From positions 73,494-137,493 of the forward strand of contig JBKBPR010000005.1 in the NCBI GenBank assembly GCA_046293135.1: 64,000 bases of DNA, given 5' to 3'. The translations under genes were made by a program, and so were the position numbers. The stretch's first letter is position 1; every line of letters begins with the position of its first letter. The notes below the pieces were generated by a model. It made no database searches and was not told the DNA's origin. It worked only from the letters and a program-made list of their open reading frames with translations. The stretch comes from UBA2638 sp046293135 (GTDB lineage Bacteria > Pseudomonadota > Alphaproteobacteria > Micavibrionales > Micavibrionaceae). This document shows, piece after piece, positions 34,173 through 41,179 of the stretch.

Positions 34173-35840
34173 TTAACTACGAGTTGTCAGTTGCGCCGGA
34201 TCCATAACAATCTCAATCACTGCACCGCTTTCGGATGATTGCGCTTGTGCAAAAATATCGGCGAACTCATCCGCATGTTTGATCCGCGCCGCATACAGCC
34301 CATAGCTCTGCGCCATCATTACAAAATCGGGATTGCTCAAGCTGGTCGCGCTATAACGCCCTGGATATTCGCGCTGCTGGTGCATACGGATCGTACCGTA
34401 AATACCGTTATTGCAGACCATAATGATCGGCTTTGCGCCGTAATGCGCGGCGGTGGCCAGCTCCTGCGCATTCATCATAAACCCGCCATCCCCGCAAATC
34501 CCCAGCACTGTGCGCTCAGGGTACTCCAGCGCCGCCGAAACCGCCGCAGGAACGGCATAGCCCATCGCCCCGCTGACAGGGGCAAGCAAGCGCCCGGGGC
34601 GGCCATAACGGATATAACGCTGCGCCCAGCCGCTGAAATTCCCCGCATCGGTGGTGACAATCGCATCACGCGGCAAGGCGGATTGCAAATAGCGGTAAAT
34701 TTCGGTCATATCCGCGCCGTTCCATGATTTTTTCTGCGTATCTGAAGCGAGTTTCTCAGCGCCAGCGCTCACATCAGGCGCAGGCAGGCTCGTCCAAGCC
34801 AGATAATCCGCCCGCGCCTCATCACGCCAATGCGCCCATTTGCGGCCATCGATGCGCCCCGCCGCGGCCATGGCAGCGCAAAACGGCGCGGCATGTGACT
34901 GAACGGCGATATGCGGTATCACGGCTTTCCCGAATTCCTCGGCGGATGGATAGACATGGATAATCTTTTGTTCCGCTTGGAACAGCGTATAGCTCTGGAG
35001 CGTCATTTCATCGAGCCGCGCATTGACCGCCAGAATAACATCGGCTTTTTTGACGCGCTCGATCAGCTGCGGATTTGAGGATGTTCCAAGCTCGCCGATA
35101 TAATTGGAATGGGTGTTGTCGGCGATGTCCTGACAGCGGAACGTATTGATCAGCGGAATATGTGCGGCGCTTGAAAAGGCGGCAATATCGCTGATCGCCT
35201 GATCGCTCCAGCCGACGCCGCCACCCAGCACGATCAAAGGGGCTGAGGCCGCGCTCAACGCGTCTTTAACCGCTTGAATATCAGAGGGCCTCGGCGCGAT
35301 CTCCGCCGCGGGAATAATGCGGATATCCTGATCCGGCGCGGCGGGAAACAGCACATCTTCCGGCAAGCCCAGCACGACAGGCCCCGGCCGCCCTGAGAGC
35401 GCGACATGCCAAGCGCGGGCGACATATTCGCTCAAGCGCTCTGCGCTATCAATTACAGCCTGCCACTTGCTGAGCGAGCCGAACATTTGCTTCAGGTCAA
35501 ATTCCTGAAAGGCTTCGCGGTCGCGGTCGGGGGTGTCGATCAAGCCGACAAACAAAATCATCGGCGTTGAGGATTGCATCGCGGTATGCACGCCGATTGC
35601 AGCATTGCAAGCGCCGGGGCCACGGGTGACCATCGCAATTCCCGGCTGTCCCGTCATTTGGCCGTAAGCCTCGGCCATAAAGGTCACGCCGCCTTCCTGA
35701 CGGCAGGTCACAACCTCAATTTCGGGATAATCCAACAAGCCGTCAAGCACGGGCAGATAGCTCTCCCCCGCGACACAAAAAACGCGCCTTGCGCCATGCG
35801 CGGCCAAGGCTCTTGCTATCTGGTGACCCGCTGGTTTCAT
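34173..35840 (-). CDS. Thiamine-diphosphate enzyme of the acetolactate synthase large-subunit type
   Basis: This 555-aa protein has the three TPP-enzyme domains: an N-terminal Pyr domain with the catalytic Glu in TCRQEGGVTFMAEAYGQ, a central FAD/nucleotide domain, and the PP domain GDGGFMMNAQELATAAHYG followed by NNGIYGTIR. No ilvN regulatory subunit adjoins it, and it is not beside other ilv genes. Oxalyl-CoA decarboxylase, benzoylformate decarboxylase and other members are alternatives; the substrate is unproven. Confidence 0.85.
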   Translation of the reverse strand: MKPAGHQIARALAAHGARRVFCVAGESYLPVLDGLLDYPEIEVVTCRQEGGVTFMAEAYGQMTGQPGIAMVTRGPGACNAAIGVHTAMQSSTPMILFVGLIDTPDRDREAFQEFDLKQMFGSLSKWQAVIDSAERLSEYVARAWHVALSGRPGPVVLGLPEDVLFPAAPDQDIRIIPAAEIAPRPSDIQAVKDALSAASAPLIVLGGGVGWSDQAISDIAAFSSAAHIPLINTFRCQDIADNTHSNYIGELGTSSNPQLIERVKKADVILAVNARLDEMTLQSYTLFQAEQKIIHVYPSAEEFGKAVIPHIAVQSHAAPFCAAMAAAGRIDGRKWAHWRDEARADYLAWTSLPAPDVSAGAEKLASDTQKKSWNGADMTEIYRYLQSALPRDAIVTTDAGNFSGWAQRYIRYGRPGRLLAPVSGAMGYAVPAAVSAALEYPERTVLGICGDGGFMMNAQELATAAHYGAKPIIMVCNNGIYGTIRMHQQREYPGRYSATSLSNPDFVMMAQSYGLYAARIKHADEFADIFAQAQSSESGAVIEIVMDPAQLTTRS

Positions 35841-35941
35841 TGTCTTGTCGTCCCTTTATTGTTTTGAATTTTTAGCCTGTAAAGCATATCACGCGGCGGA
35901 AAACTCTCCACTGTTTTTAGATACAACAAAAAACATTCTGT

Positions 35942-35959
35942 TCGCCCCACTCGCCCCAC
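35942..35959. repeat. Two TCGCCCCAC 9-mers, second locus of the GTGGGGCGA repeat
   Basis: Two direct TCGCCCCAC units with flanks TTCG... and ...CTTGTTTTTGG that resemble the locus at 16531-16558 read in reverse, where there are three units. So unit number differs between loci. Confidence 0.75.
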
Positions 35960-36002
35960 TTGTTTTTGGCTGTGCTGCATATATTTTTTATAATCTAGCG
36001 CT

Positions 36003-36068
36003 GAGGGAGAATGGGAAGTGGGAGTGGAAAAGCAAAAGAAAAAGGGAAAGAAGAAGGAAAAGGAAAGG
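36003..36068 (+). other. 66-nt homopurine tract
   Basis: Only four pyrimidines (36012, 36019, 36025, 36033) interrupt this purine run; the last 35 bases (36034-36068) are pure A/G. It lies upstream of the TPP-enzyme gene. Such tracts can form triplex (H-) DNA. No credible CDS covers it. The rest of 35.84-36.18 kb shows nothing else. Confidence 0.7.
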
Positions 36069-36183
36069 TGCGCTACGGTTGCGCTACTGGTGAAATTGCG
36101 GGGCGCATGCGCTTGTTGTAGCGGTGGTTGGCGCTTTGAAAGATGGGTGATCTGTTGCATTTGTTGTTCCTTTGTTTTGTTGA

Positions 36184-36443
36184 ACCACCGAGACACCAAG
36201 GTTTTGTATGAGCCCGCAATGTCATTCCGAGCGTAGTCGAGGGATATCAGGGATTTGTGATGCGATTCCTCCGCTCATGGCTACGCCATTCGGCCTGAAT
36301 GACATTGAACCAGATGCCCGCACAGGGCGGGCATGACGGTCGATATTGTTTTCCACCACAGAGATGAAAGAGTTTTAAAAAGAGAGCACGGAGTTTGTTT
36401 GTTTAAAATCTCTGTGGACTCTTATAACTCTGCGCCTCTGTGG
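36184..36443. repeat. Composite repeat block A (left of the YjfB-like gene)
   Basis: In order: a CACC-AGACACCAAGG unit (36184-36205), a GTCATTCC-type REP half, the palindrome ATGCCCGC-acagg-GCGGGCAT (36314-36334), then the gene-less ACCACAGAG element (36354-36443). Block B at 36951-37199 has the same order and closely similar sequence, about 765 bp away. Confidence 0.75.
36354..36443. mobile_element. Gene-less copy 1 of the ACCACAGAG...CTCTGTGGT element (90 bp)
   Basis: Terminal 9-bp inverted repeats ACCACAGAG/CTCTGTGGT bracket 72 bp that match the left and right ends of the GxxExxY element (22380-22838) but contain no gene. MITE-like in form. Confidence 0.7.
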
Positions 36444-36530
36444 TAAAAGCAATTAGATCCCTCTACTACGCTCGGGATGACGGCGGGGGCCATGATGTTC
36501 TTAGTGTCTTGGTGGTTTACATTCCTCTGG

Positions 36531-36550
36531 ATTCCGGCTTTCGCCGGAAT
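36531..36550. repeat. REP palindrome ATTCCGGC-tttc-GCCGGAAT
   Basis: An 8-bp perfect stem with a 4-nt loop, flanked by GG on the left and GACG on the right. It is a third stem version of the same flanked-palindrome family (with the ATTACACGG and ATGCCCGC versions). Confidence 0.8.
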
Positions 36551-36562
36551 GACGAGAGACGG

Positions 36563-36655
36563 ATTACACGGACAAGCCGTGTAATGACGATGCATTTTAG
36601 GCGCAATTCTGCCGTTATCCAAAATCAATATATGACTAAATTCCTAAATTGTCAA
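36563..36655 (-). repeat. Second copy of the promoter-plus-REP composite (minus strand)
   Basis: On the minus strand TTGACA (36655-36650), a 17-nt spacer and TATATT (36632-36627) lead through a conserved GAATTGCGCCT stretch into the palindrome ATTACACGG-acaag-CCGTGTAAT (36563-36585). The same order is found at 16386-16519. It is shorter here by about 50 nt. Confidence 0.65.
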
Positions 36656-36672
36656 AGATTTATTGAGCGCAT

Positions 36673-36702
36673 TTGGACTCTTCTGGCGTTTCATGCTATA
36701 GT
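36673..36702 (+). promoter_or_regulatory. Promoter of the 55-aa YjfB-like gene
   Basis: TTGGAC (36673-36678), an 18-nt spacer, TATAGT (36697-36702). It is 40 nt before the start codon and points away from the minus-strand promoter-like box at 36627-36655. Confidence 0.55.
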
Positions 36703-36742
36703 GGAAATATAAGCAAATACGAATACAAAGGAGTTGGTATTC

Positions 36743-36910
36743 ATGGAACTGGCCTCCGCAACAATGGTTGCACAACAAGCCATTTTACAACAGAACGTTG
36801 CCCTTTCGGTCATCAAACAAGCCGCCGAACAGCAAAACGCGATTATTGCCATGCTCGAACAAATGGTTCCCGCGGGTTCTCGCGGTGCGAATGTGAATCT
36901 GACGGCTTAA
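36743..36910 (+). CDS. YjfB-like putative motility protein, 55 aa
   Basis: The frame starts MELASATMVAQQAILQQNVA and ends GSRGANVNLTA, matching the YjfB motility-protein pattern: a short helix of alternating Ala/Gln (QQAILQQNVALSVIKQAAEQQ), a hydrophobic MLEQM, then a small G-x-N-V/I-N/D end. AAAGGAG precedes ATG 36743 at good spacing, and a promoter is present. It is too short for usual gene-length cut-offs. No flagellar genes are in the window. The family's role is not established. Confidence 0.75.
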   Translation: MELASATMVAQQAILQQNVALSVIKQAAEQQNAIIAMLEQMVPAGSRGANVNLTA

Positions 36911-36950
36911 GAATTGGATTTATATCCCCCTCTCGATAGATTATAGATAC

Positions 36951-37199
36951 ACCACCAAGACACCAAGGTTTTACAATTGGCGAGTGCCCGTGTCATCCCC
37001 GTGGCTCTGCGTAGCAGAGCTTGAATGGCGGGGGTCTGGGAAAAATTAGCTGCATAATTTCCGGATGCCCGCACAGGGCGGGCATGACGGTTGGTATCAA
37101 TTTTTCACCACAGAGATGAAAGAGTTTTAAAAAGAGAGCACGGAGTTTGTTTGTTGAGAGAAAACTCTGTGAACTCTTATAACTCTGTGACTCTGTGGT
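36951..37199. repeat. Composite repeat block B (right of the YjfB-like gene)
   Basis: Same order as block A: a CACCAAGACACCAAGG unit, a REP half around GTGGCTCTGCG-TAGCAGAGC, ATGCCCGC-acagg-GCGGGCAT (37065-37085), then a gene-less ACCACAGAG element (37107-37199). Blocks A and B are direct repeats flanking the small gene. Confidence 0.75.
37107..37199. mobile_element. Gene-less copy 2 of the ACCACAGAG...CTCTGTGGT element (93 bp)
   Basis: The first ~43 bases are identical to copy 1. The right end (AACTCTGTGAACTCTTA...CTCTGTGGT) is closer to the right end of the GxxExxY element than to copy 1. Confidence 0.7.
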
Positions 37200-37212
37200 T
37201 TAAATTCTATGG

Positions 37213-37235
37213 ATTACACGGACAAACCGTGTAAT
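37213..37235. repeat. REP palindrome ATTACACGG-acaaa-CCGTGTAAT
   Basis: The third copy of this 9-bp stem, flanked by GG and GACG. It lies just past the hemA stop and could end hemA transcription as a hairpin without a T-run. Confidence 0.8.
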
Positions 37236-37251
37236 GACGGGGTGGACAGGC

Positions 37252-38481
37252 CTAAGCCACGGCGCGGATAAGGCCGTGATGCGTATTCCACAAATGCTCC
37301 AGAATATCGGCAAGAGCGTTCACGTCCTCTAATGTATGCGCGGCGGTCGCGGTCAGCCTTAGGCGCTCCGTCCCCTTCGGCACAGTCGGATAATTGATCG
37401 GCTGCACGTAAATATCATGGCTGCGCATCAGCAGCTCGCTAATCTCACGGCAACAATTCGGCTCTCCCACCACCAGCGGTACAATATGGCTCTCCCCGCG
37501 CAGATACGGAAGATTGGCCGCCTCCAGACGATCCTTGAGCGCCTTGACATTGCGGCGCATCCGCGCCCGCTCGATATCGGAGGTCTTGAGATGTTCCACC
37601 GCCGCATGCGCCGCCGCCAAAACCGCAGGCGGCAGGCTGGTTGTGAAGATAAAGCTCGACGCAAAGGAGCGCACAGCATCGACAAGCGCATTAGAGCCAG
37701 TGATAAAACCGCCCATCGCGCCATAAGCCTTGCCGAATGTGCCTTCGATCATATCAATGCGGTGCATCAGGCCGCGCTCCTCAGCGACACCGCCGCCCCG
37801 CGCCCCGTAAATGCCCACGCCATGCACCTCATCGAGATAGGTCAACGCGCCATAGCGTTCGGCGAGATCGCAAATCTCGGCAATCGGGGCGATATCCCCC
37901 TCCATCGAATACACCGATTCAAAGGCGATAATTTTCGGGCGGTTGATATCTTCGGCGCTCAATAACGCTTCGAGATGCGCCAGATCATTGTGACGGAAAA
38001 TCTTTTTCTCGGCGCGGGAATCGCGCATGCCGTGAATCATCGAAGCATGGTTGAGCGCATCGGAGAAAATCACGCAATCAGGGAGCATCCGCCCCAACGT
38101 GCCAAGCGCGCCTTCATTGGCGACATAGCCCGACGAAAACACCAGCGCCGCCTCTTTTTGGTGCAAATCGGCAAGGGCGTTTTCCAGCTGCACGTGATAA
38201 CGGGTTGTGCCGGAGATATTGCGCGTACCGCCAGCCCCCGCGCCCGAACGCTCCAGCGCCTTATGTGCGGCCTTGAGCACAACAGGATGTTGCCCCATCC
38301 CCAGATAATCATTCGAGCACCAGATCGTGACTTCCTTGGCCTCCGAACCGTCAGCAGGGCGGAACAGCGCCCGCGGGAAGCGTCCGGCGATACGCTCCAG
38401 ATTGGCAAATTTCCTGTACCGTCCCTCGCGCTTGATCTCGTCGAGGCGGTCTTGGAAAAATGCGTCATAAGCAAAGGTCAT
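37252..38481 (-). CDS. hemA: 5-aminolevulinate synthase (C4 pathway)
   Basis: This 409-aa PLP enzyme condenses glycine and succinyl-CoA to 5-aminolevulinate, the alphaproteobacterial entry to heme. Visible: WCSNDYLGMGQHPVV, GAGAGGTRNISGT, LDEVHGVGIYG, and the PLP lysine in IEGTFGKAYGAMGGF. Full length. It lies downstream of a COQ9-like gene on the same strand, with a 328-nt gap that holds a Fur-box-like site. Confidence 0.97.
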   Translation of the reverse strand: MTFAYDAFFQDRLDEIKREGRYRKFANLERIAGRFPRALFRPADGSEAKEVTIWCSNDYLGMGQHPVVLKAAHKALERSGAGAGGTRNISGTTRYHVQLENALADLHQKEAALVFSSGYVANEGALGTLGRMLPDCVIFSDALNHASMIHGMRDSRAEKKIFRHNDLAHLEALLSAEDINRPKIIAFESVYSMEGDIAPIAEICDLAERYGALTYLDEVHGVGIYGARGGGVAEERGLMHRIDMIEGTFGKAYGAMGGFITGSNALVDAVRSFASSFIFTTSLPPAVLAAAHAAVEHLKTSDIERARMRRNVKALKDRLEAANLPYLRGESHIVPLVVGEPNCCREISELLMRSHDIYVQPINYPTVPKGTERLRLTATAAHTLEDVNALADILEHLWNTHHGLIRAVA

Positions 38482-38723
38482 GGTTGTGTCACTCTGGTCT
38501 TTATTGGCCTGAAAAATACCGGCCTGAAATATATCGGTCGTAGCGTTTTGTATGGCGCGGTGATGGCGCGATTACGATACGCGCTTTTTCTTTACCCCAG
38601 AGTACAGCACAACTCAAGTATTTCTCAATAAATTCCGCATCGCGCATACGCGGATAGCGCAATTTTTAAATTATCGCGAAAGATCGGCGAGTATTCGGGG
38701 TGGTTCGAGATGGTTTTTTACTT

Positions 38724-38742
38724 GAGAATTATTATCATTTGC
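38724..38742. promoter_or_regulatory. Fur-box-like site upstream of hemA
   Basis: This 19-mer matches the Fur consensus at 14 of 19 positions by hand count, with the ATTATCATT core. It lies 243 nt upstream of hemA and 68 nt past the stop of the COQ9-like gene. Alphaproteobacteria often control hemA by Irr or Fur-family proteins; no Irr-type TTTAGAA-GATTCTAAA is seen. The rest of the 38482-38809 gap shows nothing. Confidence 0.4.
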
Positions 38743-38809
38743 ATTTAGGGGGCAATGAGGGCGGCTACACAGAACGACGCTTATCTACTCTGCCCATCTC
38801 TATATCTCA

Positions 38810-39427
38810 CTAGAAATTAAACGTGTTCGCCCATTGCTCGACGCGGGTCAGCTCTTTGTCCAGCGCAGCCATGGTGCGGGAGAGGTCGGGCGTATCATCG
38901 CCATCCCAAACGCGCAGCACCTTGAGATAAAGCAGGCTCAAACCTGAAACCTTCATAGCGCCGCGCAGGCCGTTGGTGTTGATTTGCGCCGCTTCCAATA
39001 TCCAGCACATCGAGCGGCATAAATGCGGCAGCGACATCACGCCCTGTTTCGGGTCAAAGCGGAATGATCGCAAAATCGCGCTGATGCCGTCGCGGTTTTC
39101 GCTGAGCACATCAAAGCGTTCCATCAACAGCTCGAACAGAGCCTCCCGCGGGGAGAGCGACGGATCAAGCCCGCCATCAAATTCGCTGCCCAGACGCTCC
39201 AGCATTTTGCGGTCGATCATCCGCCCCAAGGCGGCGAGAATATCGAATTTATCCTCAATGACCTGATGCAGATCGGCAAGGCTGAGCTTGGTTTCATAGG
39301 CGATATCAGCCAAAGTGACCTGATCCCAGCCCTGAATCGCCGCCAGATGCAGCGCCGCATGCACGACGCGCTCGCGCAATTCCTGCGGCGAGGGTGATGA
39401 TGTGTCTTTCTGGGATGATTTGGCCAT
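38810..39427 (-). CDS. COQ9-like / TetR-fold protein, 205 aa
   Basis: The N-terminal ~60 residues look like a TetR helix-turn-helix (LRERVVHAALHLAAIQGWDQVTLADIAYETKLSLADLHQVI). The C-terminal half, ending SGLSLLYLKVLRVWDGDDTPDLSRTMAALDKELTRVEQWANTF, is the pattern of alphaproteobacterial COQ9-like proteins, which bind lipids and aid ubiquinone synthesis. So it may be a ubiquinone-biosynthesis accessory protein, or a true regulator. It diverges from the adenosine kinase gene. Confidence 0.75.
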   Translation of the reverse strand: MAKSSQKDTSSPSPQELRERVVHAALHLAAIQGWDQVTLADIAYETKLSLADLHQVIEDKFDILAALGRMIDRKMLERLGSEFDGGLDPSLSPREALFELLMERFDVLSENRDGISAILRSFRFDPKQGVMSLPHLCRSMCWILEAAQINTNGLRGAMKVSGLSLLYLKVLRVWDGDDTPDLSRTMAALDKELTRVEQWANTFNF

Positions 39428-39565
39428 GGAAAGCGCCCGATTTCCTCTTGTTTTTCAAATAAATTTCTATAGAGATAATATCTTCCCGCGCGGGAATCAA
39501 TCAAAGCATTCAATTATTTCGAATATTTCGAAAGATTTATAAAAAAGACAAAGGATTATATCATT

Positions 39566-40573
39566 ATGGCTGAAGCAAAACTGGGCGTTGTTGCCGTTGG
39601 AAATGCATTGCTGGACGTTCTGGCGAATACAAGTGAAGAACTTATCCTTGACCAGCATGCGAAGTATGGCATGGAAAAAGGCTCGATGAATTTGATCGAT
39701 GAACCGCGCGCCGTTCAGCTATACACGCTTTTGCAAGATCCGACGGAAACCTCCGGCGGTTCGGCGGCCAACACGATGGCGGGCTTTGCCTCTTTCGGTG
39801 GTCAGGGCGCGTTTATCGGCAAGGTCGCGGGCGATGATCTGGGCAAGACCTTTACCAATGATATTCGCTCGCTTGGCGTTACATTCACGACCACGCCGCT
39901 GGCTATCGGCGCGCCGACCGGCCGCTGCATGATTATGGTCACCCCCGACGCCCAACGTACGATGAATACATTTTTGGGCGCGGCGGTTGAGCTATCGCCG
40001 AATGATATTGACGAAGAGCTGATCGCCAGCGCGCAAGTGACCTATCTTGAGGGCTATTTGTTTGACCGCGAACTGGCCAAAGCCGCCTTCATTGAGGCCG
40101 CGAATTTTGCCCACAAGCATGGCCGTAAGGTTTCCCTGACACTTTCCGACCCGTTCTGCGTTGATCGTCACCGCGCCGATTTCCTCAATCTGGTTGAAAA
40201 CCATGTTGATATACTCTTTGCCAATGAAGCCGAGATTAAATCGCTCTATCAGGTCGAAACCTTCGAGGAAGCCGCCGCAGCGGTCAGCAAAAATGTTGAT
40301 ATTGCCGCCCTGACCCGCAGTGAAAAGGGCGCGGTTATTATCTCCGGCGATCAAAACATAGCCGTCAAGGCCGAGCCTGTCGCCAAGCTGGTGGACACAA
40401 CGGGCGCGGGCGACCAATTCGCCGCCGGATTCCTTTATGGCTACACCAGCGGAAAATCTCTGGACGTATCAGCGCGTTATGGCGTGATTGCCGCGGCGGA
40501 AGTGATCTCGCATATCGGCCCCAGACCGCTGGTGTCATTGGCCGGATTGATCCAAAACGCCAAAGCAGCCTGA
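39566..40573 (+). CDS. Adenosine kinase (PfkB family)
   Basis: This 335-aa sugar/nucleoside kinase has the two PfkB signatures: GGSAANTMAGFASFGGQGAFIGKVAGDDLG near the N-terminus and DTTGAGDQFAAGFLYGY near 275, with catalytic Asp in GAGD. It matches the alphaproteobacterial adenosine-kinase branch (phosphorylating adenosine to AMP). Guanosine or another ribonucleoside is possible. A perfect palindrome TTCCCGCGCGGGAA lies upstream near 39482-39495. Confidence 0.88.
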   Translation: MAEAKLGVVAVGNALLDVLANTSEELILDQHAKYGMEKGSMNLIDEPRAVQLYTLLQDPTETSGGSAANTMAGFASFGGQGAFIGKVAGDDLGKTFTNDIRSLGVTFTTTPLAIGAPTGRCMIMVTPDAQRTMNTFLGAAVELSPNDIDEELIASAQVTYLEGYLFDRELAKAAFIEAANFAHKHGRKVSLTLSDPFCVDRHRADFLNLVENHVDILFANEAEIKSLYQVETFEEAAAAVSKNVDIAALTRSEKGAVIISGDQNIAVKAEPVAKLVDTTGAGDQFAAGFLYGYTSGKSLDVSARYGVIAAAEVISHIGPRPLVSLAGLIQNAKAA

Positions 40574-40609
40574 CAAGAGCGTTTGTAGCAAGTAGTCCGC
40601 GTTCAGGCG

Positions 40610-41179
40610 CTAGACCTCACCCGTCCAGCCAGCTACGCGGAGTCTTTCGGCGTAGATTTCGAGCGTTTCGATATCGTTGCAGACAATCCGCACCTCTTCA
40701 AACCGCTCATCAATACGGTCCAATAGCCCTTGAATGAGCAGCCGTGCCGCCCTGCCCTTACCATACCCGCTGCGCCCCGAAGCCAGCGGCGGAAAGGCGA
40801 TACGGCCAAGCAACATACATTTCGCCAACACAACCGCCTTGCGCACACACATCACCAGATGCTTGTCCTCGCGGTCGAAATCGGCCTTCCAGTTTGGCCG
40901 AACGGCAAATAAAATATTGCGGCACGGCAGCGTAAATCCCGGCACGGCATATATATCCCCCGCATGCGGCTGATAGATATTTTCTAAAATAAAATCATCC
41001 AGACCATGCCCAGCAAGCTCAACGAGATGGGTATTGATCGCGCCCTTTATGACCAAGTTTTCCGGCAAGAGCGACACAATCGCATCAACATCCTGCGCAG
41101 CGATATCCCCATGAACCAGCGTGATGCGGTTCAAATAGGGATTGGAAGCGGCGTCACTCTCTGCTATGTGTATGGGCAT
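40610..41179 (-). CDS. Macro-domain-like protein, 189 aa
   Basis: The fold is suggested by the first strand and loop ITLVHGDIAAQDVDAIVSLLPENL, by GDIYAVPGFTLPCRNILFAV, and by FPPLASGRSGYGKGRAARLLIQGLLDRI. Macro domains bind or hydrolyse ADP-ribose and its derivatives. The usual AN-N after the first strand is replaced by LLPEN, so catalytic ability is doubtful. The start codon shares a CATG with the divergent solute-binding protein gene. Confidence 0.7.
   Translation of the reverse strand: MPIHIAESDAASNPYLNRITLVHGDIAAQDVDAIVSLLPENLVIKGAINTHLVELAGHGLDDFILENIYQPHAGDIYAVPGFTLPCRNILFAVRPNWKADFDREDKHLVMCVRKAVVLAKCMLLGRIAFPPLASGRSGYGKGRAARLLIQGLLDRIDERFEEVRIVCNDIETLEIYAERLRVAGWTGEV

Noticed and set aside
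36184..37250. CRISPR array
   Set aside because: The repeats are of several families, palindromic, irregularly spaced and without uniform spacers; no cas genes.
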